A stretch of DNA of 6,597 bases from Planctomycetota bacterium (GCA_026982835.1 JALSGI010000046.1:1-6597), one strand, 5' to 3'. Shown: positions 1 through 5,314, numbered from the stretch's first letter. Notes: generated by a model from the letters alone, not told the origin. Made by a program: numbers and translations.

Positions 1-642
1 CCAGCGGTGGCGGGTGCGGGGCTTGAGCCCGTTGGAGCTGGGGCGAAACCCGCCGCGGGTGAGCATCAGCATATCGGCCCCCGAGCCATCGGTGCCGAAG
101 ACCATCGGCCCCAGGCTCTCCCCCGGTACGGCCTCCACCAGGGTGGCTGCGGCCGCGTCGCCGAAGATGGTCCGCAGTGAGCGGTCGGCCGGGTCGATGT
201 ACTTGGAATAGGTTTCGGCCGTGATCAGCAGGACGCGGCGAGCCGAACCGGCGGCGATGAGCCCCTGGGCCAGGGCCAGCCCGTAAACAAAACCCGAGCA
301 GCCCAGGTTGAAGTCCAACGCCCCGACCCGGGTGGGCAGGCCCAGCCGCTTTTGCATCAGGCAGGCGGTGGTGGGGATGGGGTAGTCGGGCGACTGGGTG
401 CACAGGAGCAGGAAATCAATCGATTGCGGATCGATTTGGTACTGCTGGAACAACCGCCTGGCCGCCTCCACGCCCAGATCGGAAGCCATCTCCCCCGGGG
501 CGGCGATGTGCCGCGAGCGGACCCCGGTTTTTTCGTAAATAAGGTCCACGTCCCAGTTGGGGAACTTTTCCCGCAACTGGTCCACGGTTTCCACCTGCCG
601 GGGGAAGTAGGTGGCAATGGGCCCAATGGCGGCGTAGTTCAA
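1..642 (-). CDS. fabH: Ketoacyl-ACP synthase III (FabH-like), N-terminal 214 residues; C-terminus outside the window
   Basis: Beta-ketoacyl-ACP synthase III condenses an acyl-CoA starter with malonyl-ACP in the cytoplasm, opening fatty-acid or related acyl-chain synthesis. The translation begins MNYAAIGPIATYFP, as family members do. It has the KTGVRSR segment (38-44), the CTQSPDYPIPTTACL segment (81-95), the nucleophile motif FNLGCSGFVYGLALA with active Cys115, and the FGDAAAATLV motif near residue 180. The His and Asn that complete the Cys-His-Asn site would lie beyond residue 214, off the left edge. No ATG is in frame. TTG at 642 is chosen because it starts the first family beta-strand and has GAGGGTGG just upstream; in-frame TTGs at 663, 708 and 717 lack this. 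The gene stands 463 nt downstream of the PSCyt1 gene on the same strand. FabH relatives with CTQSPDY and NLGCSGF motifs also occur in polysaccharide clusters, so the housekeeping role is not certain. Confidence 0.93.
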   Translation of the reverse strand, partial: MNYAAIGPIATYFPRQVETVDQLREKFPNWDVDLIYEKTGVRSRHIAAPGEMASDLGVEAARRLFQQYQIDPQSIDFLLLCTQSPDYPIPTTACLMQKRLGLPTRVGALDFNLGCSGFVYGLALAQGLIAAGSARRVLLITAETYSKYIDPADRSLRTIFGDAAAATLVEAVPGESLGPMVFGTDGSGADMLMLTRGGFRPSSNGLKPRTRHRW

Positions 643-646
643 CCGA

Positions 647-654
647 CCACCCTC
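647..654 (-). promoter_or_regulatory. Ribosome binding site deciding the TTG start of the FabH-like gene
   Basis: On the minus strand the sequence GAGGGTGG ends 4 nt before TTG 642; its GAGG core lies 8 nt upstream. The nearby ATG at 657 is in another frame and meets TGA after five codons, so it cannot be the start. Confidence 0.6.
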
Positions 655-707
655 ATGCGGCAAGGCACTCTGTAGGGCGAAGCGGAACGCCCACTCAGCA
701 CACCCCA

Positions 708-737
708 ACCCTACCAAGAACCCCCCAAAGCGGTCAA
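708..737 (-). promoter_or_regulatory. Candidate sigma-70-type promoter for the FabH-like gene
   Basis: On the minus strand TTGACC (737-732) is followed, after 18 nt, by TAGGGT (713-708). Transcription would start near 702, giving a leader of about 60 nt before TTG 642. The -35 box matches well and the -10 box poorly. The call is inference from box matches only. Confidence 0.25.
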
Positions 738-822
738 TTCCACAAGTTTTGCGCAGTTGCCGCAGATTGCCAGGAGAGCGCTTGTTACTTGTTTCTTCTG
801 TGGCGCGGTTTATTCTCGCCGC

Positions 823-836
823 GGAGCGGAAGCTCC
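823..836 (-). repeat. Small hairpin of family B (GGAGC-TTCC-GCTCC)
   Basis: Read on the minus strand this is a 5-bp perfect stem closed by the loop TTCC. The same GC-TTCC-GC centre recurs in the B hairpins at 3831-3848, 4280-4291 and 4328-4343, with different outer stem bases. Confidence 0.5.
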
Positions 837-859
837 CAGTGGCCGACAGCCCGGCCGTC

Positions 860-887
860 CTCCGGGAGCTTACGCTCCCGGCTCGCC
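860..887 (-). repeat. A hairpin repeat, copy 1
   Basis: A 28-nt element read on the minus strand: GGCGAG head, 8-bp perfect stem CCGGGAGC/GCTCCCGG, loop GTAA, AG tail. It is one of 13 copies (A1-A13) that share head, stem length, loop type and tail but differ in stem bases. Confidence 0.8.
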
Positions 888-922
888 GGTGTAATGTGCA
901 CAGCGGCGATTGTTCTTGTGTC

Positions 923-950
923 GGCGAGCCCCGGGCTTTAGCCCGGGGAG
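923..950 (+). repeat. A hairpin repeat, copy 2
   Basis: A 28-nt element: GGCGAG head (923-928), stem CCCCGGGC (929-936) pairing perfectly with GCCCGGGG (941-948), loop TTTA, tail AG. With copy 3 it forms a convergent pair (923-1007) resembling copies 9 and 10 (4018-4101). The 29-nt spacer between copies 2 and 3 holds a small palindrome, CAAACG-CA-CGTTTG, at 958-971. Confidence 0.85.
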
Positions 951-979
951 AGCCGAACAAACGCACGTTTGTGGATGTT

Positions 980-1007
980 CTCCGCCGACTGAATTCGGCG
1001 ACTCGCC
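980..1007 (-). repeat. A hairpin repeat, copy 3 (partly decayed)
   Basis: Read on the minus strand it has the GGCGAG head and a TTCA loop, but only a 6-bp stem core (CGCCGA/TCGGCG); the outermost and innermost stem positions no longer pair. It is the distal end of an inverted B-linker-A module at 980-1052. Confidence 0.7.
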
Positions 1008-1019
1008 GATTGGTGCGTT

Positions 1020-1080
1020 CACGCTTTTTCTCGCATTGGTGCGGCAGCACCACCGCAAGACCCACGACCCAAGACCCAAG
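1020..1080. repeat. 61-bp inverted repeat, left copy (partner at 4300-4360)
   Basis: The reverse complement of 4300-4360 matches this segment at 56 of 61 positions by hand alignment, without gaps. It contains a B hairpin (TGGTGC-GGCA-GCACCA, 1037-1052), an A-rich or T-rich run on one flank, and AAGACCC-type heptads on the other. Towards the left it continues at conserved spacing into A copy 3. The two copies lie in opposite orientation on either side of the PSCyt1 gene. Confidence 0.85.
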
Positions 1081-1105
1081 ACAATCCACCTCGCAAGCCG
1101 CCCCG

Positions 1106-3592
1106 CTACTCCCGCGTGATGAACTCATCCAGATTCAGCAGCACCCGGCACAGGCTGCTCCAGGCGGCAAACTCGGGCAGGGGCACCTGCTCTTTCTCGG
1201 CCCGGGCGGCCAAGGTCAAGGCTTTCGCCTCCTGCGGCTCCTGGCGGTAGTAGGCCCGTTGCTGCTGCAAATGGTCAGCCAGCAGTTGCAGCTCGTGCTC
1301 ATCCGGCGGGCGCACCAGCGCCAGGCGGAAGGCCAACAGGAGTCGGTCCCGGTCCTGGCTCCCCCCTTGCCGCAGCACGCGCAGGGCGAACAGTTGGGCC
1401 AGTTCCACAAACTGCTGGTCGTTGGCCAGGGCCAGGGCCTGCAGCGGCGTGTTGCTTCGCACCCGGCGGGTGCAGGTCACGTTGGCCCGGGGAGCGTCGA
1501 AGGTAATCAGGAACGGATAGGGGCTGGAACGCCAGAAGTAGATGTACATCCCGCGCCGGTAGCGGTCCTCGCCGCGGGACTCCGGCCACGGTTTTTTCAC
1601 CTGCGTGAAGCGATACACTTCCTTGGGCTGCGGGGGATAGACGCCCGGGCCGCCGATCTTGCGGCTGAGCACTCCCGCGGCACAAAGCGCCGCGTCGCGG
1701 ATCACCTCCGCCTCCAGGCGCAGCCGGGGGACGTGGGCAAGCAAGCGGTTGCGCGGGTCGCGCCGCAGGTGTTGCGGCAGCACGCGCGCCGTTTGCCGAT
1801 AGGTGGCGCTGGTGACGATCAGCCGGTGCAGATGCTTCAGGTCCCAGCCGCTTTCCATGAACTCGGCGGCCAGCCAGTCCAGCAGCTTCGGGTGCGAGGG
1901 GGCCGCCCCGCGGGTGCCGAAATCGTTTTCGGTCTCCACCAGCCCCAGGCCGAAATAACGCTGCCAGATGCGGTTGACCGTGACGCGGGCCGTAAGCGGG
2001 TTTTCGCGGCTGACGATCCACCGGGCCAGGTCCAGCCGCGTGGGCTCCTTGCCCTGGGGGACTTTCAGCGGCGGCAGCACCTCCGGCACCCCCGGCCGCA
2101 CCGGAGCCCCGTGCCGCAGAAAATCGCCCCGGACGTGGATGAACGTCTTACGCGGCCGGGCACGGCGGCGGAGGATCATCGTGGTCACAATCTTCCCTTG
2201 CAGCCGTCGCAGCTCCGCTCGCCGGGTTTGAAGTTGCTTTTGTTTTTGTTTTAGCTGCGTTTCCACCTGGGCCAGCTCCGGCCCCGGGGCCACCAGCGGC
2301 AGCCGAGGCTTGCCTTTGCCCGACGGACGGAGCTTCTTGGCTCGGGCCTGCAGCTCTTTAACTTCTTTACGCAACTGGGCGATCTGCTGCTGCAAGCGCC
2401 CTTTTTGTTGTTTTTGTTCCGGCGTGGGGAACTCCAGCAGCGGCTCGTCGCAGTCGTTGAAGAAGGCAAAAAGCTGGTAGTATTCCCGCTGGCTCACGGG
2501 ATCGTACTTGTGGTCGTGGCAGCGGGCGCACTCCAGCGTCAGTCCCAGGAAGACCACCCCGGTGGTGTTCACCCGGTCGGCCACCGCCTCCACGCGGAAC
2601 TGCTCCGGGTCGGTGCCGCCTTCCTGGTTGATGAGCGTGTTGCGGTGGAAGCCGGTGGCCACCAGTGCCTCGGTGCCGCCCTGGGGCACCAGGTCGCCGG
2701 CCAGCTGGTGGATCACAAACTGGTCGAAAGGCATGTTGCGGTTCAACGCCTGGATGACCCAGTCGCGCCACTTCCAGATTTGCCGCGCCCCGTCGATGGT
2801 GTAGCCGTTGGAGTCGGCGTAGCGGGCCACATCCAGCCAGTGCCGCCCCCAGCGTTCGCCGTAGTGCGGCGAGGCCAGCAGGCGATCCACCAGGCGGTGG
2901 TAGGCATCGGGCCGCGGATCGGTAACGAACCGGTCCACCTCTTCCGGCTCGGGCAACAGGCCCAGCAGGTCCAAATACAGCCGGCGGATGAGCGTGTAGC
3001 GATCCGCCTCCGGTGAAGGGGCCAGCCCGGCGGCCTCCAGCCGGGCCAGCACGAAGCGATCGATTCCGTTGCGGCACCAAGCCGGACTTTTCACCGTGGG
3101 CAACTCCGGGCGGCGCACCGGCTGGAAGGCCCAGTGATCGGACTCTTTTCGCGGCACGGGCCGCTTGGGGGCCTTGGCCCCGGCGGCGATCCAGCGGCGA
3201 AGCAGCTTCACCTCCCGGGCCGAGAGCCGTTCCCCTTCCGGCGGCATCGCAAGCTCATGACGCCCTTCGATCACTCGGATCAGCAGGCTCTCCTGCGGTT
3301 TGCCCGGCACCAGGGCTGGACCGCGATTGCCGCCCCGGAGCACCAGCGCCGGAATGTCCAGCCGCAGGTCGGATTCTTGCACCTCCGGTCCGTGGCAATC
3401 GTAGCAGTGCCGGGCCAGCACCGGCTCCACGTCCCGAACGAAATCCGGTGTCGGCTCCGGGGCCACCAGCGGCCCTTGAGCAGCCGCAGTTCCGGCGAGC
3501 AAACAACCCAAGCTCCAGCAGGCTACCGGCAGCCAGAGTCGAGGGCGTTCCAAAGACAGCCAGGACCAGACAACTTGCAGGCGGGTGAGCAT
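1106..3592 (-). CDS. Secreted PSCyt1-DUF1549-DUF1553 protein with two CxxCH motifs
   Basis: An 828-residue exported protein of a planctomycete-expanded family of unknown biochemical role, often proposed to act in the periplasm as a cytochrome-like partner in polymer breakdown. Residues 1-38 look like a Sec signal peptide ending TAAA. A PSCyt1 cytochrome-like domain follows, with CYDCH at 63-67 and a possible axial Met116 in AMPPEG. DUF1549 spans about 177-385 and holds the second haem-type motif CARCHDHKYDP from Cys355. A Lys/Gln/Glu-rich probable coiled coil covers 392-466. DUF1553 runs from about 516, with VNRIWQRYFG, PSHPKLLDWLA and NTPLQALALAND (714-725), and the end reads LLNLDEFITRE. 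ATG 3592 is the first possible start, since TAG lies in frame at 3599-3601; no clear ribosome binding site is visible. The DUF1501 partner often found next to this family is absent here. Family assignment is secure, function is not. Confidence 0.95.
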   Translation of the reverse strand: MLTRLQVVWSWLSLERPRLWLPVACWSLGCLLAGTAAAQGPLVAPEPTPDFVRDVEPVLARHCYDCHGPEVQESDLRLDIPALVLRGGNRGPALVPGKPQESLLIRVIEGRHELAMPPEGERLSAREVKLLRRWIAAGAKAPKRPVPRKESDHWAFQPVRRPELPTVKSPAWCRNGIDRFVLARLEAAGLAPSPEADRYTLIRRLYLDLLGLLPEPEEVDRFVTDPRPDAYHRLVDRLLASPHYGERWGRHWLDVARYADSNGYTIDGARQIWKWRDWVIQALNRNMPFDQFVIHQLAGDLVPQGGTEALVATGFHRNTLINQEGGTDPEQFRVEAVADRVNTTGVVFLGLTLECARCHDHKYDPVSQREYYQLFAFFNDCDEPLLEFPTPEQKQQKGRLQQQIAQLRKEVKELQARAKKLRPSGKGKPRLPLVAPGPELAQVETQLKQKQKQLQTRRAELRRLQGKIVTTMILRRRARPRKTFIHVRGDFLRHGAPVRPGVPEVLPPLKVPQGKEPTRLDLARWIVSRENPLTARVTVNRIWQRYFGLGLVETENDFGTRGAAPSHPKLLDWLAAEFMESGWDLKHLHRLIVTSATYRQTARVLPQHLRRDPRNRLLAHVPRLRLEAEVIRDAALCAAGVLSRKIGGPGVYPPQPKEVYRFTQVKKPWPESRGEDRYRRGMYIYFWRSSPYPFLITFDAPRANVTCTRRVRSNTPLQALALANDQQFVELAQLFALRVLRQGGSQDRDRLLLAFRLALVRPPDEHELQLLADHLQQQRAYYRQEPQEAKALTLAARAEKEQVPLPEFAAWSSLCRVLLNLDEFITRE

Positions 3593-3652
3593 GGTGGGCT
3601 ATTCGCGGGTGGGAAGGCACAAAGAGAACCCCAAGGGCATCCGGCGAAGTTT

Positions 3653-3682
3653 ATTCTAGCCGGAACCGGCGCGGCGGAGCAA
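3653..3682 (-). promoter_or_regulatory. Candidate promoter of the PSCyt1-DUF1549-DUF1553 gene
   Basis: On the minus strand TTGCTC (3682-3677) and TAGAAT (3658-3653) are separated by 18 nt. Transcription would begin near 3646, leaving a leader of about 54 nt before ATG 3592. The -10 box overlaps an AGAATAAAC motif that recurs inside the repeats of this window, so it may instead be repeat-derived. Confidence 0.4.
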
Positions 3683-3707
3683 GCAAAACGAGGGAAGGGG
3701 GGGCTTG

Positions 3708-3735
3708 GGCGAGCCCGCGGCTTCAGCCGCGGGAG
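3708..3735 (+). repeat. A hairpin repeat, copy 4
   Basis: GGCGAG head, 8-bp perfect stem CCCGCGGC/GCCGCGGG, loop TTCA, AG tail. The stem differs from copy 2 at compensating positions on both arms. Confidence 0.8.
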
Positions 3736-3763
3736 GCATGAAGGCGAGGAGGCGTAGGAAAAA

Positions 3764-3791
3764 TAAGAGCCCCGCACGTCAGTGCGGGGAG
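3764..3791 (+). repeat. A hairpin repeat, copy 5
   Basis: The head is reduced to GAG, followed by the 8-bp perfect stem CCCCGCAC/GTGCGGGG, loop GTCA and AG tail. The following 19 nt (3791-3809) match 16 of 19 positions with 4237-4255 after copy 11, so copies 5 and 11 begin parallel modules. Confidence 0.75.
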
Positions 3792-3830
3792 AGACGGAAT
3801 CGGCTTGCGCCATGCGGCCTGCGCCTTGCG

Positions 3831-3848
3831 CCGGTGCTTCCGCACCGG
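3831..3848 (+). repeat. B hairpin, 7-bp stem with TTCC loop
   Basis: CCGGTGC pairs with GCACCGG around the loop TTCC. A 28-nt linker (3849-3876) leads to A copy 6. The same order and spacing occur at 4328-4401 (30-nt linker) and inverted at 1052-980 (29-nt linker). Confidence 0.7.
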
Positions 3849-3876
3849 GCAAGAACAAGTGCCAATTCTTGCAACC

Positions 3877-3904
3877 GGCGAGCCGCCGGCGTGAGCCGGC
3901 GGTT
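3877..3904 (+). repeat. A hairpin repeat, copy 6
   Basis: GGCGAG head, 8-bp perfect stem CCGCCGGC/GCCGGCGG, loop GTGA; the tail is TT instead of AG. The 20 nt at 3865-3884, reaching into this copy, are identical to 4362-4381 leading into copy 12. Confidence 0.8.
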
Positions 3905-3989
3905 GAGCGGCGAGCCGCCGACTTCGTACGTGTTTAGCGTGCCAGCACAAGACGAAGCGCCCCCAGAGCAAAAGAGTCGATTTTTGTCC

Positions 3990-4017
3990 GGCGAGCCGCG
4001 TGCGTGAGCACGCGGCT
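3990..4017 (+). repeat. A hairpin repeat, copy 8
   Basis: GGCGAG head, perfect stem CCGCGTGC/GCACGCGG, loop GTGA. Pairing extends two bases further out, giving 10 bp. It abuts copy 9 directly. Confidence 0.8.
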
Positions 4018-4046
4018 GGCGAGCCCCGGGCTTGGAGCCCGGGGAG
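4018..4046 (+). repeat. A hairpin repeat, copy 9
   Basis: GGCGAG head, perfect stem CCCCGGGC/GCCCGGGG (the same as copy 2), AG tail. The loop is TTGGA, the only 5-nt loop among the copies. Confidence 0.8.
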
Positions 4047-4073
4047 GCCGAAGAAGCGCTTTTGGTTATTCTC

Positions 4074-4101
4074 CTCCGCCAGCTGAAGCTGGCGGCTCGC
4101 C
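4074..4101 (-). repeat. A hairpin repeat, copy 10
   Basis: Read on the minus strand: GGCGAG head, perfect stem CCGCCAGC/GCTGGCGG, loop TTCA, AG tail. It faces copy 9 across a 27-nt spacer that resembles the spacer between copies 2 and 3 (shared GCCGAA, CGC and TTCTCC segments). Confidence 0.8.
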
Positions 4102-4211
4102 ATTTGCAAGAAAAAACGCTTATTCTCACCTAGCATGGAAGCGCCAAACCAAGTGATGTGCTAACTGGCTAAACACGTACTCAGCCCGGGGAGAGCTTGG
4201 AGGCTTGGAGG

Positions 4212-4239
4212 GAGGAGCCCCCCGCGTCAGCGGGGGGAG
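4212..4239 (+). repeat. A hairpin repeat, copy 11
   Basis: The head is GAGGAG, the perfect stem is CCCCCCGC/GCGGGGGG, the loop GTCA and the tail AG. Confidence 0.75.
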
Positions 4240-4279
4240 ACAGCATCGGCTTACGGCTTGCGACTTGCGCTATTGCGAA

Positions 4280-4291
4280 AGAGCTTCCGCT
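4280..4291 (+). repeat. Short B hairpin (GAGC-TTCC-GCTC)
   Basis: A 4-bp stem around TTCC, a reduced form of the B hairpin; it matches the minus-strand hairpin at 823-836 in its inner eight positions. Confidence 0.4.
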
Positions 4292-4299
4292 CCGGAGGA

Positions 4300-4323
4300 C
4301 TTGGGTCTTGGGTCTTGGGTCTT
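4300..4323 (+). repeat. CTTGGGT heptad tandem array
   Basis: Three exact CTTGGGT units (4300-4320) followed by a partial fourth. Inverted, slightly diverged heptads are at 1060-1080, within the paired copy of the 61-bp repeat. Confidence 0.8.
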
Positions 4324-4360
4324 GCGGTGGTGCTTCCGCACCAGTGCGAGAAAAAACGTT
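4300..4360. repeat. 61-bp inverted repeat, right copy (partner at 1020-1080)
   Basis: It comprises the heptads, the B hairpin TGGTGC-TTCC-GCACCA (4328-4343) and an A-rich run, and matches the reverse complement of 1020-1080 at 56 of 61 positions. It continues at conserved spacing into A copy 12. Confidence 0.85.
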
Positions 4361-4373
4361 TATTCTTGCAACC

Positions 4374-4401
4374 GGCGAGCCCCGGGATTCAGCTCGGGGA
4401 G
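4374..4401 (+). repeat. A hairpin repeat, copy 12 (decayed stem)
   Basis: GGCGAG head, TTCA loop and AG tail are intact. The arms CCCCGGGA and GCTCGGGG no longer pair fully, with two mismatched positions. Confidence 0.7.
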
Positions 4402-4421
4402 GGCGTGGGGGCTTGGAGAGT

Positions 4422-4449
4422 AGCGAGCCGCGGGCGTTAGCCCGCGGAG
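4422..4449 (+). repeat. A hairpin repeat, copy 13
   Basis: AGCGAG head, perfect stem CCGCGGGC/GCCCGCGG, loop GTTA, AG tail. It is the copy closest to the nfeD-floA promoter candidate, about 70 nt upstream of it. Confidence 0.8.
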
Positions 4450-4515
4450 GTAGCGGGCCGGCCAACGAGTCTGAACGTTCACCTGGGGGAAAGCATCGTC
4501 GGGGGGGCCATCCTG

Positions 4516-4524
4516 TGATAGAAT
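4516..4524 (+). promoter_or_regulatory. Candidate extended -10 promoter of the nfeD-floA operon
   Basis: TGATAGAAT is an extended -10 box (TG, one base, TAGAAT). No good -35 box lies at the right distance, as is common for extended -10 promoters. Transcription would start near 4531, about 98 nt before the GTG start of the NfeD gene. Inference from sequence match only. Confidence 0.4.
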
Positions 4525-4613
4525 GGGGCCTGTTCCGGGAGGGTCCACCCGTTGCACAAACGCAACAAGCACGGACTTCCCAAGGAGGGTGGTGTGCAAT
4601 CCGTCCGCCACGC

Positions 4614-4620
4614 GGGAGGG
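4614..4620 (+). promoter_or_regulatory. Ribosome binding site deciding the GTG start of the NfeD-like gene
   Basis: GGGAGGG lies 8 nt before GTG 4629. The alternative GTG at 4635 would have a 14-nt spacing, and the long in-frame extension back to 4197 runs through hairpin repeats. Confidence 0.65.
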
Positions 4621-4628
4621 ATCAGACC

Positions 4629-5237
4629 GTGAGTGTGGAGCTGCTGTGGGCTCTGGTGCTGGTGGTGTTGGGGCTGGGGTTGATCGTGTTGGAGCTGTTC
4701 ATCCCCTCGGGGGGGATTCTGGGTTTTCTGGCCACGGTGGCCGTGGTGGCCTCGGTGGTTTTGGGGTTTATGAGTAGCTCCAGCCACGGCGTGCTGATGC
4801 TGGTGGTCAACGTGATCGTGGTGCCGGTGGTGGTGGCCCAGGCGCTGAAGTGGTGGCCGCGCACCCCGCTGGGCCGCCGCGTGCTGCTGGATGTGCCCGA
4901 TGAAGAAGACCTCAAACCCCACGACCCGGAACTGGAGGCCCTCAAGCAGCTGGTGGGCCAGGTGGCCCGAGCCCGATCCCCCATGCTCCCCAGCGGGGCC
5001 ATCGAGGTCAACGGTCGGGTCTATGACGCACTGAGCCAGGGGGTGGCCATCGATCCGGGCCAATGGGTTCGCATCGTGGAAGTGAAGGGCAACCGGATCG
5101 TCGTCCGTCCCTTGGACGAGGAAGAATTGAAACAACACCTGGCCCAAACCCAACAGACCCAACAAACGCCCGAAGAAGACCTGCTCTCCAAGCCGGTGGA
5201 CGAGCTGGGACTGGAGCTGGACGACCAGGAAGCTTGA
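4629..5237 (+). CDS. nfeD: Short NfeD-like membrane protein
   Basis: A 202-residue inner-membrane protein. Three hydrophobic helices lie at about 5-21, 30-47 and 54-72, with the NfeD signature ELFIPSGGILG (22-32) between the first two. A cytoplasmic OB-fold, typical of NfeD C-termini, covers about 108-162 (GQVARARSPMLPSGAIEVNG, YDALSQG, IVEVKGNRIVV). The tail, 163-202, is acidic and Gln-rich. The ClpP-like protease domain of long NfeD proteins is missing, so this is the short type. NfeD proteins partner flotillin-like proteins, and floA follows 163 nt downstream on the same strand. GTG 4629 is chosen for its ribosome binding site; the open frame further upstream is repeat DNA. The exact molecular task of NfeD is unknown; family and partnership are well supported. 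Confidence 0.9.
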   Translation: MSVELLWALVLVVLGLGLIVLELFIPSGGILGFLATVAVVASVVLGFMSSSSHGVLMLVVNVIVVPVVVAQALKWWPRTPLGRRVLLDVPDEEDLKPHDPELEALKQLVGQVARARSPMLPSGAIEVNGRVYDALSQGVAIDPGQWVRIVEVKGNRIVVRPLDEEELKQHLAQTQQTQQTPEEDLLSKPVDELGLELDDQEA

Positions 5238-5262
5238 CACCGCCTCGCAGCTGCGGTACACC
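5234..5262 (+). promoter_or_regulatory. Weak candidate promoter between nfeD and floA
   Basis: An exact TTGACA (5234-5239), overlapping the nfeD stop codon, is followed after 17 nt by TACACC. The -35 box and spacing are ideal but the -10 box matches at only three positions. It could give floA some expression of its own. Confidence 0.25.
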
Positions 5263-5314
5263 ACAACTGGCATTTTCTTGGCACGAGACGGTCGCCCGAG
5301 GGCATGGAGTTGGG

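Larger units (their letters stand above)
3926..4180. mobile_element. Putative MITE-like non-coding insertion with imperfect terminal inverted repeats
   Basis: The ends form an inverted repeat: 13 perfect positions, GTACGTGTTTAGC at 3926-3938 against 4168-4180, then five mismatches, then AGCACA, giving 19 of 24 (3926-3949 against 4157-4180). A TC dinucleotide lies on each side (3924-3925 and 4181-4182), consistent with a 2-bp target duplication. There is no transposase gene; the 255 bp hold A copies 8, 9 and 10 and three GAAGCGC motifs. Movement would have to be supplied in trans. Calling it mobile is inference from the ends and from the restored A repeat. Confidence 0.5.
3909..4193 (+). repeat. 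A hairpin repeat, copy 7, split in its loop by a 255-bp insertion
   Basis: The left half (3909-3925) has the GGCGAG head, arm CCGCCGAC and TTC. The right half (4181-4193) has TCA, arm GCCCGGGG and AG. Joining them through a shared TC gives a 28-nt element with the normal head, tail and TTCA loop. Three of eight stem pairs would not match, so the element was decayed or the junction is coincidental. Confidence 0.6.
3593..4628. other. Gene-free repeat-rich region of about 1 kb
   Basis: No reading frame here resembles a protein; the open frames simply run through GC-rich repeats. The stretch holds A copies 4 to 13, B hairpins at 3831, 4280 and 4328, the CTTGGGT heptads, the right copy of the 61-bp inverted repeat and a 255-bp insertion-like segment. 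It separates two divergent transcription units (the minus-strand PSCyt1 gene and the plus-strand nfeD-floA operon), so both promoters should lie at its edges. No tRNA, rRNA or CRISPR pattern was seen. Confidence 0.8.

Noticed and set aside
923..950. A hairpins as intrinsic terminators for the minus-strand or plus-strand genes
   Set aside because: None is followed by a T-run on either strand, and their number and module structure fit dispersed repeats better.
749..2254. A 501-residue open frame on the plus strand opposite the PSCyt1 gene
   Set aside because: It begins in repeat DNA and runs antisense to a clearly conserved protein; its His/Gln/Arg-rich composition is what the complement of GC-rich coding DNA gives.
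3512..3592. Lipoprotein signal on the PSCyt1 protein (Cys25 or Cys30)
   Set aside because: The residues before each Cys do not fit the usual lipobox; a TAAA-type Sec cleavage site after residue 38 is more convincing.
3705..4136. Open frames of 100 to 137 residues on both strands between the PSCyt1 gene and nfeD
   Set aside because: Their translations follow the hairpin repeats (recurring RARGSP or GEPRA stretches) and no start has convincing context.
1020..4360. A composite transposon carrying the PSCyt1 gene
   Set aside because: The flanking modules are short non-coding repeats with no transposase between or beside them, and no target duplication was found around 1020 and 4360.
3708..4449. 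CRISPR array
   Set aside because: Copies vary in stem sequence, occur in both orientations and are irregularly spaced; some abut. No constant repeat or uniform spacers exist.
4197..4628. Upstream extension of the NfeD reading frame to an ATG at 4197
   Set aside because: The added 144 residues translate A and B repeats and the promoter candidate; GTG 4629 has a proper ribosome binding site and starts at the first membrane helix.
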